64,000 bases of DNA. Source: Mucilaginibacter sp. Its GTDB lineage: Bacteria; Bacteroidota; Bacteroidia; Sphingobacteriales; Sphingobacteriaceae. A program made the position numbers and the translations under genes. The stretch lies in assembly GCF_025359345.1 (NCBI RefSeq), contig NZ_JANYGQ010000025.1, positions 124,001 through 188,000 on the forward strand. The letters are read 5' to 3'. Below, piece after piece: positions 36,360 to 43,920 of this stretch; the first letter of the stretch is position 1; every line of letters starts with the position of its first letter. The notes under the pieces were generated by a model. It was not told the DNA's origin, ran no database searches, and saw only the letters and a list, made by a program, of their open reading frames with translations.

Positions 36360-37610
36360 ATGGGACTATTCCTTATTATAGCACTGCTTGTAGTAGTAAG
36401 TGCCTTTTATTCGTATCTCAATGCCCGGTTTTTTAAGCTGCCAGGCACCATCGGTATTATTACTATCGCAATTATAGTGTCGATAGTTACTATTGCTGTC
36501 GACAAGCTAAATCCTTCTATCGCCGGTTATCTTACTGTGCTGGCAAAACACATCAACTTTTCGGGCACTGTTTTAAACATCATGCTGGGTTTCCTGCTTT
36601 TCGCAGGTTCGTTCACCTCAAACACCAAAAGGCTGCGGCGTGAGTTGAAACCGGTTTTTATTTTAAGCACACTCAGTGTAATCATATCTACGGCGGCATT
36701 TGGCGCCTTGTTTTACTATGGTACAATGCTGTTTAATATCCATATGTCGTTTGTATACTGCCTGTTATTTGGCGCGCTAATTTCGCCTACCGACCCTGTA
36801 GCTGTCGGGGCGATCATTCGTACCTCAAAGCTACCTGCCAACCTTGCTACTATTATATCGGGCGAATCGTTATTTAACGATGGAGTCGGTTTGGTGTTGT
36901 TTATAACCATATTAGAGGCAATAAAGTCGGGGGTAGATAATATAACTTTTGCGCAAACAGCACTATTGTTCGCCCGGGAAGTAGTCGGCGGCATTACGCT
37001 GGGTATAATATTGGGCTTTGTTGCCTTCCGGCTCATGAAGTCGATAACGGATTTTCAAACCATTGTTTTGGTTTCACTATCGGCGGTGATGAGTATTTCG
37101 GTTATTGCTACTTATCTCGATTTATCCATCCCGCTTGCAGTGGTATCTGCCGGGCTGTTTATGGGCAACCGTACAATTAATATTGACGAAAAGGAACGCT
37201 CGCATGAAGCGCTCGAAAAATTCTGGCAACTGATTGACGAAATGCTGAATACTATTCTATTTGTGATGATCGGCTTGCAAATGGTGAACCTGCCTTACAT
37301 AACCAATTATTGGTTAACCGGTGGGATCGCGATTATCCTGATACTGATTGCCCGCTGGATAAGCATCATATTGCCGCTTACCTTTTTACGGCGAACATTA
37401 AATGTAAATTATAAAAACATCAATATACTAACCTGGGCAGGGGTAAGGGGAGGAATATCAATTGCGCTGGCGCTGTCTTTACCCATTAGCCCGTACCGGC
37501 ATGTAATACTCTGCGGCAGCTATTTTATCGTGATATTTTCGATAGTAGTACAAGGGCTGACATTGAACAAGTTGATAGATGCTTCAATGAAGAAAAGTGA
37601 GTCCGAATAA
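36360..37610 (+). CDS. CPA1-family Na+/H+ antiporter
   Basis: 416 residues, about 12 membrane helices. The CPA1 landmarks are present: ALISPTDPVAVGAI and, two helices on, ISGESLFNDGVGLVLF with the ion-binding N-D pair. A last conserved piece is TWAGVRGGISIALALSLP. There is almost no cytoplasmic tail, unlike the tail fragment at position 1-144. It exchanges sodium (or potassium) for protons at the inner membrane. It sits 60 bp after ndh and may be co-transcribed with it. Confidence 0.93.
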   Translation: MGLFLIIALLVVVSAFYSYLNARFFKLPGTIGIITIAIIVSIVTIAVDKLNPSIAGYLTVLAKHINFSGTVLNIMLGFLLFAGSFTSNTKRLRRELKPVFILSTLSVIISTAAFGALFYYGTMLFNIHMSFVYCLLFGALISPTDPVAVGAIIRTSKLPANLATIISGESLFNDGVGLVLFITILEAIKSGVDNITFAQTALLFAREVVGGITLGIILGFVAFRLMKSITDFQTIVLVSLSAVMSISVIATYLDLSIPLAVVSAGLFMGNRTINIDEKERSHEALEKFWQLIDEMLNTILFVMIGLQMVNLPYITNYWLTGGIAIILILIARWISIILPLTFLRRTLNVNYKNINILTWAGVRGGISIALALSLPISPYRHVILCGSYFIVIFSIVVQGLTLNKLIDASMKKSESE

Positions 37611-37647
37611 TCTAGTCCGCAAATATTTATAAACACTCGATTAGAAA

Positions 37648-37664
37648 TACTAAAATAATTAGCA
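37648..37664. promoter_or_regulatory. TACTA-N7-TAGCA inverted repeat, site 1
   Basis: TACTA-AAATAAT-TAGCA, ending 28 bp before the ATG of the first 2H-phosphoesterase paralog, the same distance as at the second paralog. Three further copies of the motif stand before the second paralog, dinB and the 175-residue gene. No clear promoter boxes are visible around this copy. Confidence 0.65.
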
Positions 37665-37692
37665 TTTTAGCAGTGTAATTCAATTGCTGTTT

Positions 37693-38253
37693 ATGAATGC
37701 TTATGCCGATTATTTGATGATAATTTCTTTGCCGACCGAACTGGTGAAGGAAATCAGCAGGTATAAGCGGGCATCTGTAAACGCAATCGGGCATTTTGAG
37801 GGGATGCATAGCAGAGCGTATATTTCGGTTACTCACCAGGTGCGTTGCAAGCCGTTTTTGGCACAGCCGGCAATTGTTCGGATGGGTCAACGACTTAGCA
37901 CTATGCCGCCTGTTGAACTATATCTTAATGGCTTTGCGTACTTCAGCAATGGCCGTAGCGTGCGGACTATCTACGCCAAAATTGAGATGACCGAACGTGC
38001 CGAAAACTGGTTTAAGCTGCTAACCATGCAGATGGGTATAAAACTTCAAAACTTTGTGCCTCATATCACTATCGCCCGAAATATTCCGGTAACTGCATTT
38101 AATAAGCTTTGGCCCAACTTCGAGAACCGCGATTTTAAGCACCGCTTTATTGTTAATGGTCTTACAGTTTTACACCGCGATACTTTTGCTGAACAGCTTG
38201 AATGGAAAGTTCATAGGGAGTTGCATTTTGGGAATAAGTTGTTTGCATTTTGA
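37693..38253 (+). CDS. 2H phosphoesterase-like (2'-5' RNA ligase family) protein A; first motif degenerate
   Basis: 186 residues from the ATG at 37693; a TTG at 37684 in the same frame is less likely. The LigT/2H fold carries two H-x-(S/T)-x motifs that together form the active site. Here the second is intact (VPHITIAR, H124 and T126) but the first reads HSRAYISV, with tyrosine (Y43) where the catalytic histidine should be. The protein aligns end to end with the next gene (MNAYADYLMII versus MTGYQDYLIVL; NKLWPNFENRDFKHRF versus NKLWPYVSKQQWREEF). With one histidine lost, ordinary phosphodiesterase activity is doubtful. It may have kept RNA or nucleotide binding. It carries the shared operator. 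Confidence 0.8.
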   Translation: MNAYADYLMIISLPTELVKEISRYKRASVNAIGHFEGMHSRAYISVTHQVRCKPFLAQPAIVRMGQRLSTMPPVELYLNGFAYFSNGRSVRTIYAKIEMTERAENWFKLLTMQMGIKLQNFVPHITIARNIPVTAFNKLWPNFENRDFKHRFIVNGLTVLHRDTFAEQLEWKVHRELHFGNKLFAF

Positions 38254-38272
38254 CCGAGAAGCGTCGAAATAG

Positions 38273-38366
38273 CCACAAAGTAACGGAGAATGCACAGAGC
38301 CTGTCGACTCAATATTATTTTTTATCTCTGTGACCTCTGTGTCCCCTCCTCCGTGTCTCTGCGGTT
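38273..38366. repeat. Intergenic repeat of the 'CAGAGACACGGAGG' type
   Basis: The left part CACAAAGTAACGGAGAATGC is followed by ACAGAG, and the right part (CTCTGTGACCTCTGTGTCCC, then CTCCTCCGTGTCTCTGCGG) is an imperfect reverse complement of it. Together they form a long hairpin-like unit between the two 2H paralogs. Similar elements made of CAGAG/ACGGAG words are scattered between genes in many bacterial genomes; that is from memory and was not checked here. Confidence 0.55.
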
Positions 38367-38396
38367 AAAAAATTTACCAAATTATCTTCAATTTAA

Positions 38397-38428
38397 TTTG
38401 CAAATACTAAAAATATTAGCAATATTTG
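38397..38428 (+). promoter_or_regulatory. Promoter of 2H gene B with the TACTA-N7-TAGCA operator
   Basis: The -33 box TTTG (38397-38400) and the -7 box AATATTTG (38421-38428, one mismatch to TAnnTTTG) are 20 bases apart. The inverted repeat TACTA-AAAATAT-TAGCA (38405-38421) lies within the spacer, so a bound regulator would block the promoter. The same arrangement occurs at dinB. Confidence 0.75.
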
Positions 38429-38449
38429 TTTTATCAAAAACGACGAGTT

Positions 38450-39076
38450 ATGACAGGTTACCAGGACTACCTTATAGTGCTTACACCGAGTGACAGCATT
38501 TGCAAACGCATAAAACGGATTAAAGACGACAGTGCCGCTATAGTTGGCAATTACGACGGGCGGCACTCAAAGGCGCACGTCAGCATACAGCAATGGCCGC
38601 GTAAGAAGCCTGTTTGGATTGAAGCACTGCTACCCAAACTGGAGCGGGAGCTGTTAACCCTGCCACCACTGGTTACCGCCATCAATGGTTTTGATTTTTT
38701 CCATCACGAAGAAAACCCAACGATATATGCTCAGCTGGAACAAACGCCGGAAAGCACGTTATGGTTTAAACATTTGAAACGTTTTTTTAGTGGTGGCACA
38801 TTTGTGCCACATATCGTGATGGCGCGCAATTTGCCGGGGCAATCGTTTAATAAACTTTGGCCTTATGTTAGCAAACAGCAATGGCGCGAGGAATTTAAAG
38901 TTGATAAGTTAACCATATTGCGCCGAGACATGATAGGGCATGATAACAGTTATAAAGTTTACAAAGAAATACCATTTAACCGCCGTTTAGACTTTAATAC
39001 TTTCGCTAATTCGAAGTTAAAAGCGCCGGTAGCGGCCGAAAAGCCGGTAAATGCTGTGCAATTCAGTCTTTTTTAG
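38450..39076 (+). CDS. 2H phosphoesterase-like (2'-5' RNA ligase family) protein B; second motif degenerate
   Basis: 208 residues from the ATG at 38450 (MTGYQDYLIVL); a TTG at 38426 lies inside the promoter. It is a tandem paralog of the gene at 37693. The first catalytic motif is kept, HSKAHVSI (H43 and S45), but the second is VPHIVMAR, where the serine/threonine is replaced by valine (V123). This is the mirror image of the loss in paralog A. The C-terminal ~30 residues (LKAPVAAEKPVNAVQFSLF) form a basic, flexible tail missing from A; a short tail of the form QF-LF is often a sliding-clamp-binding peptide, so clamp binding is a possibility. It carries the operator shared with dinB. Confidence 0.82.
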   Translation: MTGYQDYLIVLTPSDSICKRIKRIKDDSAAIVGNYDGRHSKAHVSIQQWPRKKPVWIEALLPKLERELLTLPPLVTAINGFDFFHHEENPTIYAQLEQTPESTLWFKHLKRFFSGGTFVPHIVMARNLPGQSFNKLWPYVSKQQWREEFKVDKLTILRRDMIGHDNSYKVYKEIPFNRRLDFNTFANSKLKAPVAAEKPVNAVQFSLF

Positions 39077-39156
39077 TTTGATGTAACTAACTGTATAACA
39101 ATATCTCAGCATTAAAATACCTGTACCTTATCACAATAAAGCCGCTTTTTTAACAA

Positions 39157-39191
39157 TTTGTTAACCGGAAACAAAGGTTTTTATATCTTTG
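39157..39191 (+). promoter_or_regulatory. Promoter of the SRP RNA
   Basis: A perfect -7 box TATCTTTG (39184-39191) and TTTG at 39157-39160. The 23-base spacer is longer than usual, so the -33 assignment is less sure than the -7. Confidence 0.65.
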
Positions 39192-39195
39192 CGGC

Positions 39196-39297
39196 GGGGT
39201 AAGTCTTTTACGGCCAGCTCCTCTTGAACTCCCCCAGGGTGGGAACGCAGCAAGGGTAGAGAGTTGAGCGGCGCGATAAAAGTAGCTTACCCTTTTT
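39196..39297 (+). ncRNA. ffs: Signal recognition particle RNA (small bacterial type)
   Basis: About 100 bases. The ends pair (GGGTAAG 39197-39203 with CTTACCC 39286-39292), followed by a T6 run that ends transcription. The apical part CAGGGTGGGAACGCAGCAAGG matches the SRP domain IV pattern, with a purine tetraloop and the asymmetric bulge that binds Ffh. Flanking strands CTCCTCTTGAACTC and GAGAGTTGAG extend the helix. It guides membrane and secreted proteins to SecYEG with Ffh and FtsY. It lies alone between the 2H gene B and ypdA, with its own -7 box. Confidence 0.9.
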
Positions 39298-39494
39298 TGT
39301 GGAATTAACTTTTTAAGGATAACCCATGTTAATGCTGATGTTAGCTTAAACATCCGCAACAGATCTAATACAAAGTCCTGGCAACATCCTGTCTTACATT
39401 CGTCGTTTTTTTGTCTTCTTTTGTTCGGCCATGAACTATGAACCATCAACTATGAACCAAACCAGCTATCTTCGCAATAAACATCTTCTAACAA

Positions 39495-40454
39495 ATGCTC
39501 GATATACTCATCATAGGCGGCGGCCCCATCGGAATTGCCTGCGGATTAGCTGCCCAAAAAGCTGGTTTAAGCTTCTTAATTGTTGAAAAAGGCTGCCTGG
39601 TAAATTCATTATACAACTATCCTTCGACTATGACGTTTTTCTCTACATCAGAAAAACTCGAAATAGGCGGTATTCCATTTGTAACCATTAGTAACAAGCC
39701 AACCCGCGCAGAGGCTTTGGAGTATTACCGCAGGGTAGCTACATCAAATAACCTGCCCATCAACCTGTTTGAGGAAGTAACCTATTTGGTGAAAGAAAAT
39801 GACATCTTTACTATAACAACCAGCAAGGCGACTTACCAGGCAAAAAAAGTGATCCTTTCAACAGGGTTTTATGATATTGCAGTAAAGCTCGATATCCCTG
39901 GTGAAGACCTCCCGAAAGTAAAACATTATTATAAAGACCCACATTATTACGCAATGCAAAAAGTAGTGGTAGTGGGTTCCAGCAACTCTGCTATTGATGT
40001 AGCGCTGGAGACCTACCGCAAAGGGGCTGAGGTAACATTGGTTATTCGCGGCGATGATGTTAGTCACCGGGTTAAATATTGGGTACGACCTGATATTTTA
40101 AACAGGATAAAAGAGGGGAGTATAAAAGCTTACTTCAATTCCAGTCTTACAGCTGTGCGTGAGCATGAGGTAGATATCGCGACTCCGGAAGGCACTGTTA
40201 CCATCCCGAATGATTTCGTTATGGCGATGACCGGGTATCGGCCAAATTTTGAATTTCTGGAGAAACTGGGTATAACTTTAACCAACGATAAATTTATCCC
40301 CCATTATAACCCTGAAACTATGGAAACCAATTTACCGGGTCTTTACCTGGCGGGCGTAGTTTGCGGTGGAATGGATACGCACTTGTGGTTTATCGAGAAT
40401 TCCCGGGTACATGCGGAGATGATTTTGAATGATATTGTTGGACAAGCTAAATGA
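39495..40454 (+). CDS. ypdA: YpdA-family bacillithiol disulfide reductase (putative)
   Basis: 319 residues, a single-domain FAD/NADPH oxidoreductase. It opens with the FAD motif ILIIGGGPIGIACGLAA. The family-specific segment YPSTMTFFSTSEKLEIGG follows, then the NADPH motif VVVVGSSNSAIDVALE and a closing GVVCGGMDTHLWFIENSR. In Firmicutes YpdA (Bdr) reduces bacillithiol disulfide; Bacteroidota with this gene usually make bacillithiol or a close analogue. It has no CxxC, in contrast to thioredoxin reductase. Single gene. Confidence 0.88.
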   Translation: MLDILIIGGGPIGIACGLAAQKAGLSFLIVEKGCLVNSLYNYPSTMTFFSTSEKLEIGGIPFVTISNKPTRAEALEYYRRVATSNNLPINLFEEVTYLVKENDIFTITTSKATYQAKKVILSTGFYDIAVKLDIPGEDLPKVKHYYKDPHYYAMQKVVVVGSSNSAIDVALETYRKGAEVTLVIRGDDVSHRVKYWVRPDILNRIKEGSIKAYFNSSLTAVREHEVDIATPEGTVTIPNDFVMAMTGYRPNFEFLEKLGITLTNDKFIPHYNPETMETNLPGLYLAGVVCGGMDTHLWFIENSRVHAEMILNDIVGQAK

Positions 40455-40827
40455 ACTCAATCAACAATTCAACTATTAACTCTCAATCAACTCAATATAA
40501 TCAAATCAATTATTTCTTGCATAAGCAAAAAATAATGCGATAATTTGCACAAAATTAAAAAAAACACAACTAGCAACTAAAAAAATGAACCAACAAAGCT
40601 TAAATAAGCCCGTAACTAAAGCGCTTTTTGCGCCGGTTGCCGCTGCTTTGCTTTCAAACGTTTTTTTATTTTCTCCGTCACGACGAAGGCCGTATATGCC
40701 ACGGGCTTGATATACTTTCTCACCCCGAGCCTTGTAAAGACGCAACTTTGCGCCTTTATTCCCAAAAATCATCTGGTTATTAACGCTGTAAAAGGCAATT
40801 AATTTAACGGTAATTTTTCCATTAATA
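40455..40827. other. Intergenic region with a GACGCAA-type palindrome; no gene
   Basis: 370 bases between ypdA and the GNAT gene. The minus-strand frame reaching across it (40506-41012) overlaps the GNAT gene antisense and is not protein-like. TAAAGACGCAACTTTGCGCC (40735-40754) is a near-palindrome of the same kind as the two repeats on the other side of the GNAT gene. A short direct-repeat-rich stretch (AACTCAATCAACAATTC and similar) follows ypdA. Confidence 0.55.
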
Positions 40828-41484
40828 ATGATTAAAGATTTTGATATACAGGTTGCAACTGCCCAGCACGTTGATTTTGCCCCGCAAATATGCGATGAGA
40901 TGGCCGAATCGGCCAAAGCACGCGGCACAGGCATAGCCCAGCGTTCACCTGAATACGTAGCCAATAAAATGCTGGAAGGCAAAGCAGTAATTGCATTCCA
41001 TAAAGACGGCACCTGGGCGGGTTTCTGCTACATCGAAACCTGGAGCCATGGCGATTTTGTTGCCAATTCAGGCCTGATTGTTAGTCCGCAGTTTAGGAAA
41101 GAAGGCCTTGCCAAAGCGATAAAAGAAAACATCTTCAATTTATCGCGTAAAAAATATCCCAACGCAAAAATATTCGGACTAACCACAGGGTTAGCGGTTA
41201 TGAAAATTAATTCCGAACTGGGTTATGAACCTGTAACCTACTCGGAGCTTACGCAGGACGAGGATTTTTGGGCCGGTTGCAAAAGCTGTGTCAATTACGA
41301 TATATTGACCAGCAAGGGCCGCAAAAACTGCATGTGCACCGCCATGTTGTTCGATCCGGCTGAAAAACAGAAGGAGTACGAGGACAAAATGAAAAAGATT
41401 ACGCATAAAGCCACATTGCTTGAGCGAATAGAGAATGCTATAAAGCGCAGAATTGAAAAATTTTCGTACAGCACCTCAAACTAA
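40828..41484 (+). CDS. GNAT acyltransferase, probable N-acylglutamate synthase
   Basis: 218 residues. The GNAT core has the acyl-CoA loop region LIVSPQFRKEGLAKAIKENIF, then GLTTGLAVMKINSELGYEPV. A C-terminal cysteine-bearing part follows (FWAGCKSCVNYD, GRKNCMCTAM), which may bind a metal. It starts the run GNAT-argG-argC-argD-argF'. No classical argA or argJ is in the window, and Bacteroidota have a GNAT protein next to argG that has been proposed as the first enzyme of arginine synthesis (recollection of genetic work in Bacteroides). I therefore call it N-acyl-(acetyl- or succinyl-)glutamate synthase, by position and family, not by motif. Confidence 0.75.
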   Translation: MIKDFDIQVATAQHVDFAPQICDEMAESAKARGTGIAQRSPEYVANKMLEGKAVIAFHKDGTWAGFCYIETWSHGDFVANSGLIVSPQFRKEGLAKAIKENIFNLSRKKYPNAKIFGLTTGLAVMKINSELGYEPVTYSELTQDEDFWAGCKSCVNYDILTSKGRKNCMCTAMLFDPAEKQKEYEDKMKKITHKATLLERIENAIKRRIEKFSYSTSN

Positions 41485-41491
41485 TCGTAAA

Positions 41492-41574
41492 GACGCAAAA
41501 TTTTGCGTCGCGCCTTAACAAAGGGAATTGCCCCATAACATCAATAATCCAGAGACGCAAATTATTGCGCCTCT
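41492..41574. repeat. Two GACGCAA-type intergenic palindromes before argG
   Basis: GACGCAAAATTTTGCGTC (41492-41509) is a perfect 18-bp palindrome. AGAGACGCAA / TTGCGCCTCT around ATTA (41551-41574) is a second with one mismatched pair. With the one at 40735 they form a family of three around the GNAT gene. They have no T-run, so they are mobile-type palindromic repeats or mRNA-stability hairpins rather than plain terminators. Confidence 0.65.
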
Positions 41575-41589
41575 ACATCAAATAGATCA

Positions 41590-42777
41590 ATGAAAAAGAA
41601 AGTTGTTTTAGCGTATAGCGGAGGATTAGATACCTCATTCTGTTGCATATATTTAACACAGGACTTAGGTTATGAAGTTCACAGTGTAATTGTAAACACT
41701 GGTGGTTTCAGCGAAGAAGAATTGAAGGGCGTTGAAGAACGCGCCTACAAAATGGGGGTTACATCACACCATGTGGTTGACGAAACCGAAAATTTCTATA
41801 ATACCTGCGTTCGCTTTTTAATATATGGTAACGTGTTAAAAAACAACACCTACCCGCTGTCGGTAAGTGCTGAGCGTGTTAGCCAGGCAACAGCCATTGC
41901 GAACTACGCCAAAGAGATAGGCGCCGAATATGTAGCCCACGGCAGCACCGGCGCAGGTAACGACCAGGTGCGGTTTGATATGATATTTAATATCCTTGTT
42001 CCGGAAGTTCAAATTATTACGCCGATACGTGATTTGAAACTAAGCCGTGAAGCAGAAATTCAATACCTGAAAGATCACGGTGTTGAGATGAATTTTGAAA
42101 AAGCGAAATACTCTATTAATAAAGGTATTTGGGGTACTTCGGTTGGTGGTAAGGAAACTTTAACGTCAAATCTTGGGTTGCCTGAAGAAGCATGGCCTAC
42201 GCAGGTTAGCGAAACAGGAGTGAGGGATATCGAACTGTTATTTGAAAAGGGCGAACTAATTGGCATTGATGGCGAGAAATTTGACCATCCGACTAAAGCT
42301 ATACAGGCGCTGCAAGCGATTGCCCAACCTTACGGAATTGGCCGCGACATACATGTTGGCGATACTATCATCGGCATAAAAGGCCGTGTAGGTTTTGAGG
42401 CAGCTGCGCCAATGGTGATTATTAAAGCACACCATACTTTAGAAAAACACGTGCTTACCAAATGGCAACTATCATGGAAAGACCAGCTTTCATCGTTCTA
42501 TGGAAACTGGTTGCATGAAGGACAGTTCCACGATCCGATTATGCGCAACATCGAAGCATTTTTGAGCGATACCCAGCAAAACGTTAGTGGGAAAGTGTTT
42601 GTGCAACTGCATCCATACCGGTTCCAGGTAATAGGTATTGAGTCAGCACATGATCTGATGTCGAACAAATTTGGAAGTTACGGCGAGATGAACAATGCAT
42701 GGAGCGGTGAAGACGTAAAAGGTTTCTCGAAAATATTCGGCAACCAGGTAATGATATATCATAAAGTTAATTCGTAA
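41590..42777 (+). CDS. argG: Argininosuccinate synthase
   Basis: 395 residues. The ATP loop AYSGGLDTSFCCIYL is at the N-terminus, with STGAGNDQVRFD and GTSVGGKETL further on. It joins citrulline and aspartate at the cost of ATP to give argininosuccinate. The usual order in the pathway is kept: argG-argC-argD-argF' on one strand, with 4 bp to argC. Length matches the family (~400). Confidence 0.97.
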   Translation: MKKKVVLAYSGGLDTSFCCIYLTQDLGYEVHSVIVNTGGFSEEELKGVEERAYKMGVTSHHVVDETENFYNTCVRFLIYGNVLKNNTYPLSVSAERVSQATAIANYAKEIGAEYVAHGSTGAGNDQVRFDMIFNILVPEVQIITPIRDLKLSREAEIQYLKDHGVEMNFEKAKYSINKGIWGTSVGGKETLTSNLGLPEEAWPTQVSETGVRDIELLFEKGELIGIDGEKFDHPTKAIQALQAIAQPYGIGRDIHVGDTIIGIKGRVGFEAAAPMVIIKAHHTLEKHVLTKWQLSWKDQLSSFYGNWLHEGQFHDPIMRNIEAFLSDTQQNVSGKVFVQLHPYRFQVIGIESAHDLMSNKFGSYGEMNNAWSGEDVKGFSKIFGNQVMIYHKVNS

Positions 42778-42781
42778 GATA

Positions 42782-43795
42782 ATGGGAGCAGAGAACATTT
42801 CGAAAACCAAAGTAAGAGCAGGCATCGTCGGTGGTGCCGGATATACGGGTGGCGAGATGCTGCGCATCCTTATCAACCACCCGAATGTTGAGCTGGTATT
42901 TGTACATAGCAGCAGCAATGCGGGCAATCATGTTTATGACGTACACACAGATTTATTTGGTGATACAGACCTGAAATTTGCCGCCGAACTAGCCTATAAT
43001 ATTGATGTATTGTTTTTGTGTGTTGGCCACGGCGACGCGAAGAAGTTTTTGGAAGCAAACCCCATTCCGGCCGATATTAAGATAATTGACCTTAGCCAGG
43101 ATTTCAGGTTGAGCAACGATGCTTCTGGTCATAAAACACGGACTAAGACCTTTGTGTATGGTTTACCCGAATTAAACAGGGAAGCCATTAAACAGGCACA
43201 AAATATTGCTAATCCAGGCTGCTTCGCTACTTGTCTGCAATTGGGGCTATTGCCACTGGCATCAAAAGGGTTGCTAAAAGGGGAGGTGCATATCACCGCA
43301 ACCACTGGATCTACTGGCGCGGGGCAAAGTTTGTCGCCAACATCGCACTTTACCTGGCGAAATGATAACCTTTCGGTTTACAAGGCATTTGAACACCAAC
43401 ACCTGAACGAGATAGGACAATCATTAAAACAACTACAACCCGGTTTAAATCAGCCGATAAACTTTATTCCATATCGCGGCGATTTTACCCGCGGTATAAT
43501 AGCATCGATGTATGTTGATTGCGACCTATCGGAAGCAGAAGCTTTAAAGCTGTACCATCAATATTATGATTTACATGCGTTTACTCATGTAACAAGCCAT
43601 AACATCGACCTGAAACAAATTGTGAATACCAATAAGTGTTTTTTACAGGTTAAGAAGCACGGTGCAAAACTTCTGATAATAAGCATTTTAGATAATTTGC
43701 TTAAAGGGGCTTCAGGTCAAGCCGTCCAAAATATGAATTTGATGTTTGGGTTAGATGAGAAAGAGGGATTAAGGTTAAAAGCCACCGCATTTTAA
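42782..43795 (+). CDS. argC: N-acyl-gamma-glutamyl-phosphate reductase
   Basis: 337 residues. The NADPH motif is GIVGGAGYTGGEMLRIL and the active-site cysteine lies in IANPGCFATC. The substrate-side histidine region is KAFEHQHLNEI. It reduces the acylglutamyl phosphate made by ArgB to the semialdehyde. It follows argG after 4 bp and precedes argD after 125 bp occupied by a large inverted repeat. Confidence 0.95.
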   Translation: MGAENISKTKVRAGIVGGAGYTGGEMLRILINHPNVELVFVHSSSNAGNHVYDVHTDLFGDTDLKFAAELAYNIDVLFLCVGHGDAKKFLEANPIPADIKIIDLSQDFRLSNDASGHKTRTKTFVYGLPELNREAIKQAQNIANPGCFATCLQLGLLPLASKGLLKGEVHITATTGSTGAGQSLSPTSHFTWRNDNLSVYKAFEHQHLNEIGQSLKQLQPGLNQPINFIPYRGDFTRGIIASMYVDCDLSEAEALKLYHQYYDLHAFTHVTSHNIDLKQIVNTNKCFLQVKKHGAKLLIISILDNLLKGASGQAVQNMNLMFGLDEKEGLRLKATAF

Positions 43796-43818
43796 GGCAA
43801 GATAAATATTAACAAACT

Positions 43819-43901
43819 TGTCATTGCGAGGTACGAAGCAATCGCATACTATACAGGGCGGACTTTCAAAGTTCGCGATTGCTTCGTACCTCGCAATGAC
43901 A
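43819..43901. repeat. REP/MITE-like inverted repeat between argC and argD
   Basis: Two 27-bp arms, 43819-43845 and 43875-43901, are exact reverse complements (TGTCATTGCGAGGTACGAAG starts the left arm). The inner 29 bases contain a second small dyad. Elements starting GTCATTGCGAGG are widespread in many bacterial phyla as intergenic palindromes. In the mRNA it makes a long hairpin that could separate argGC from argDF'. Confidence 0.85.
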
Positions 43902-43920
43902 GCGATAATAATTAGACAGA

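Noticed and set aside
38273..38366. A small RNA gene between the 2H paralogs
   Set aside because: The sequence is made of CAGAG/ACGGAG words typical of intergenic repeats, with no -7 box or terminator of its own.
40506..41012. 168-residue minus-strand ORF
   Set aside because: Mostly antisense to the GNAT gene, which has clear family motifs.
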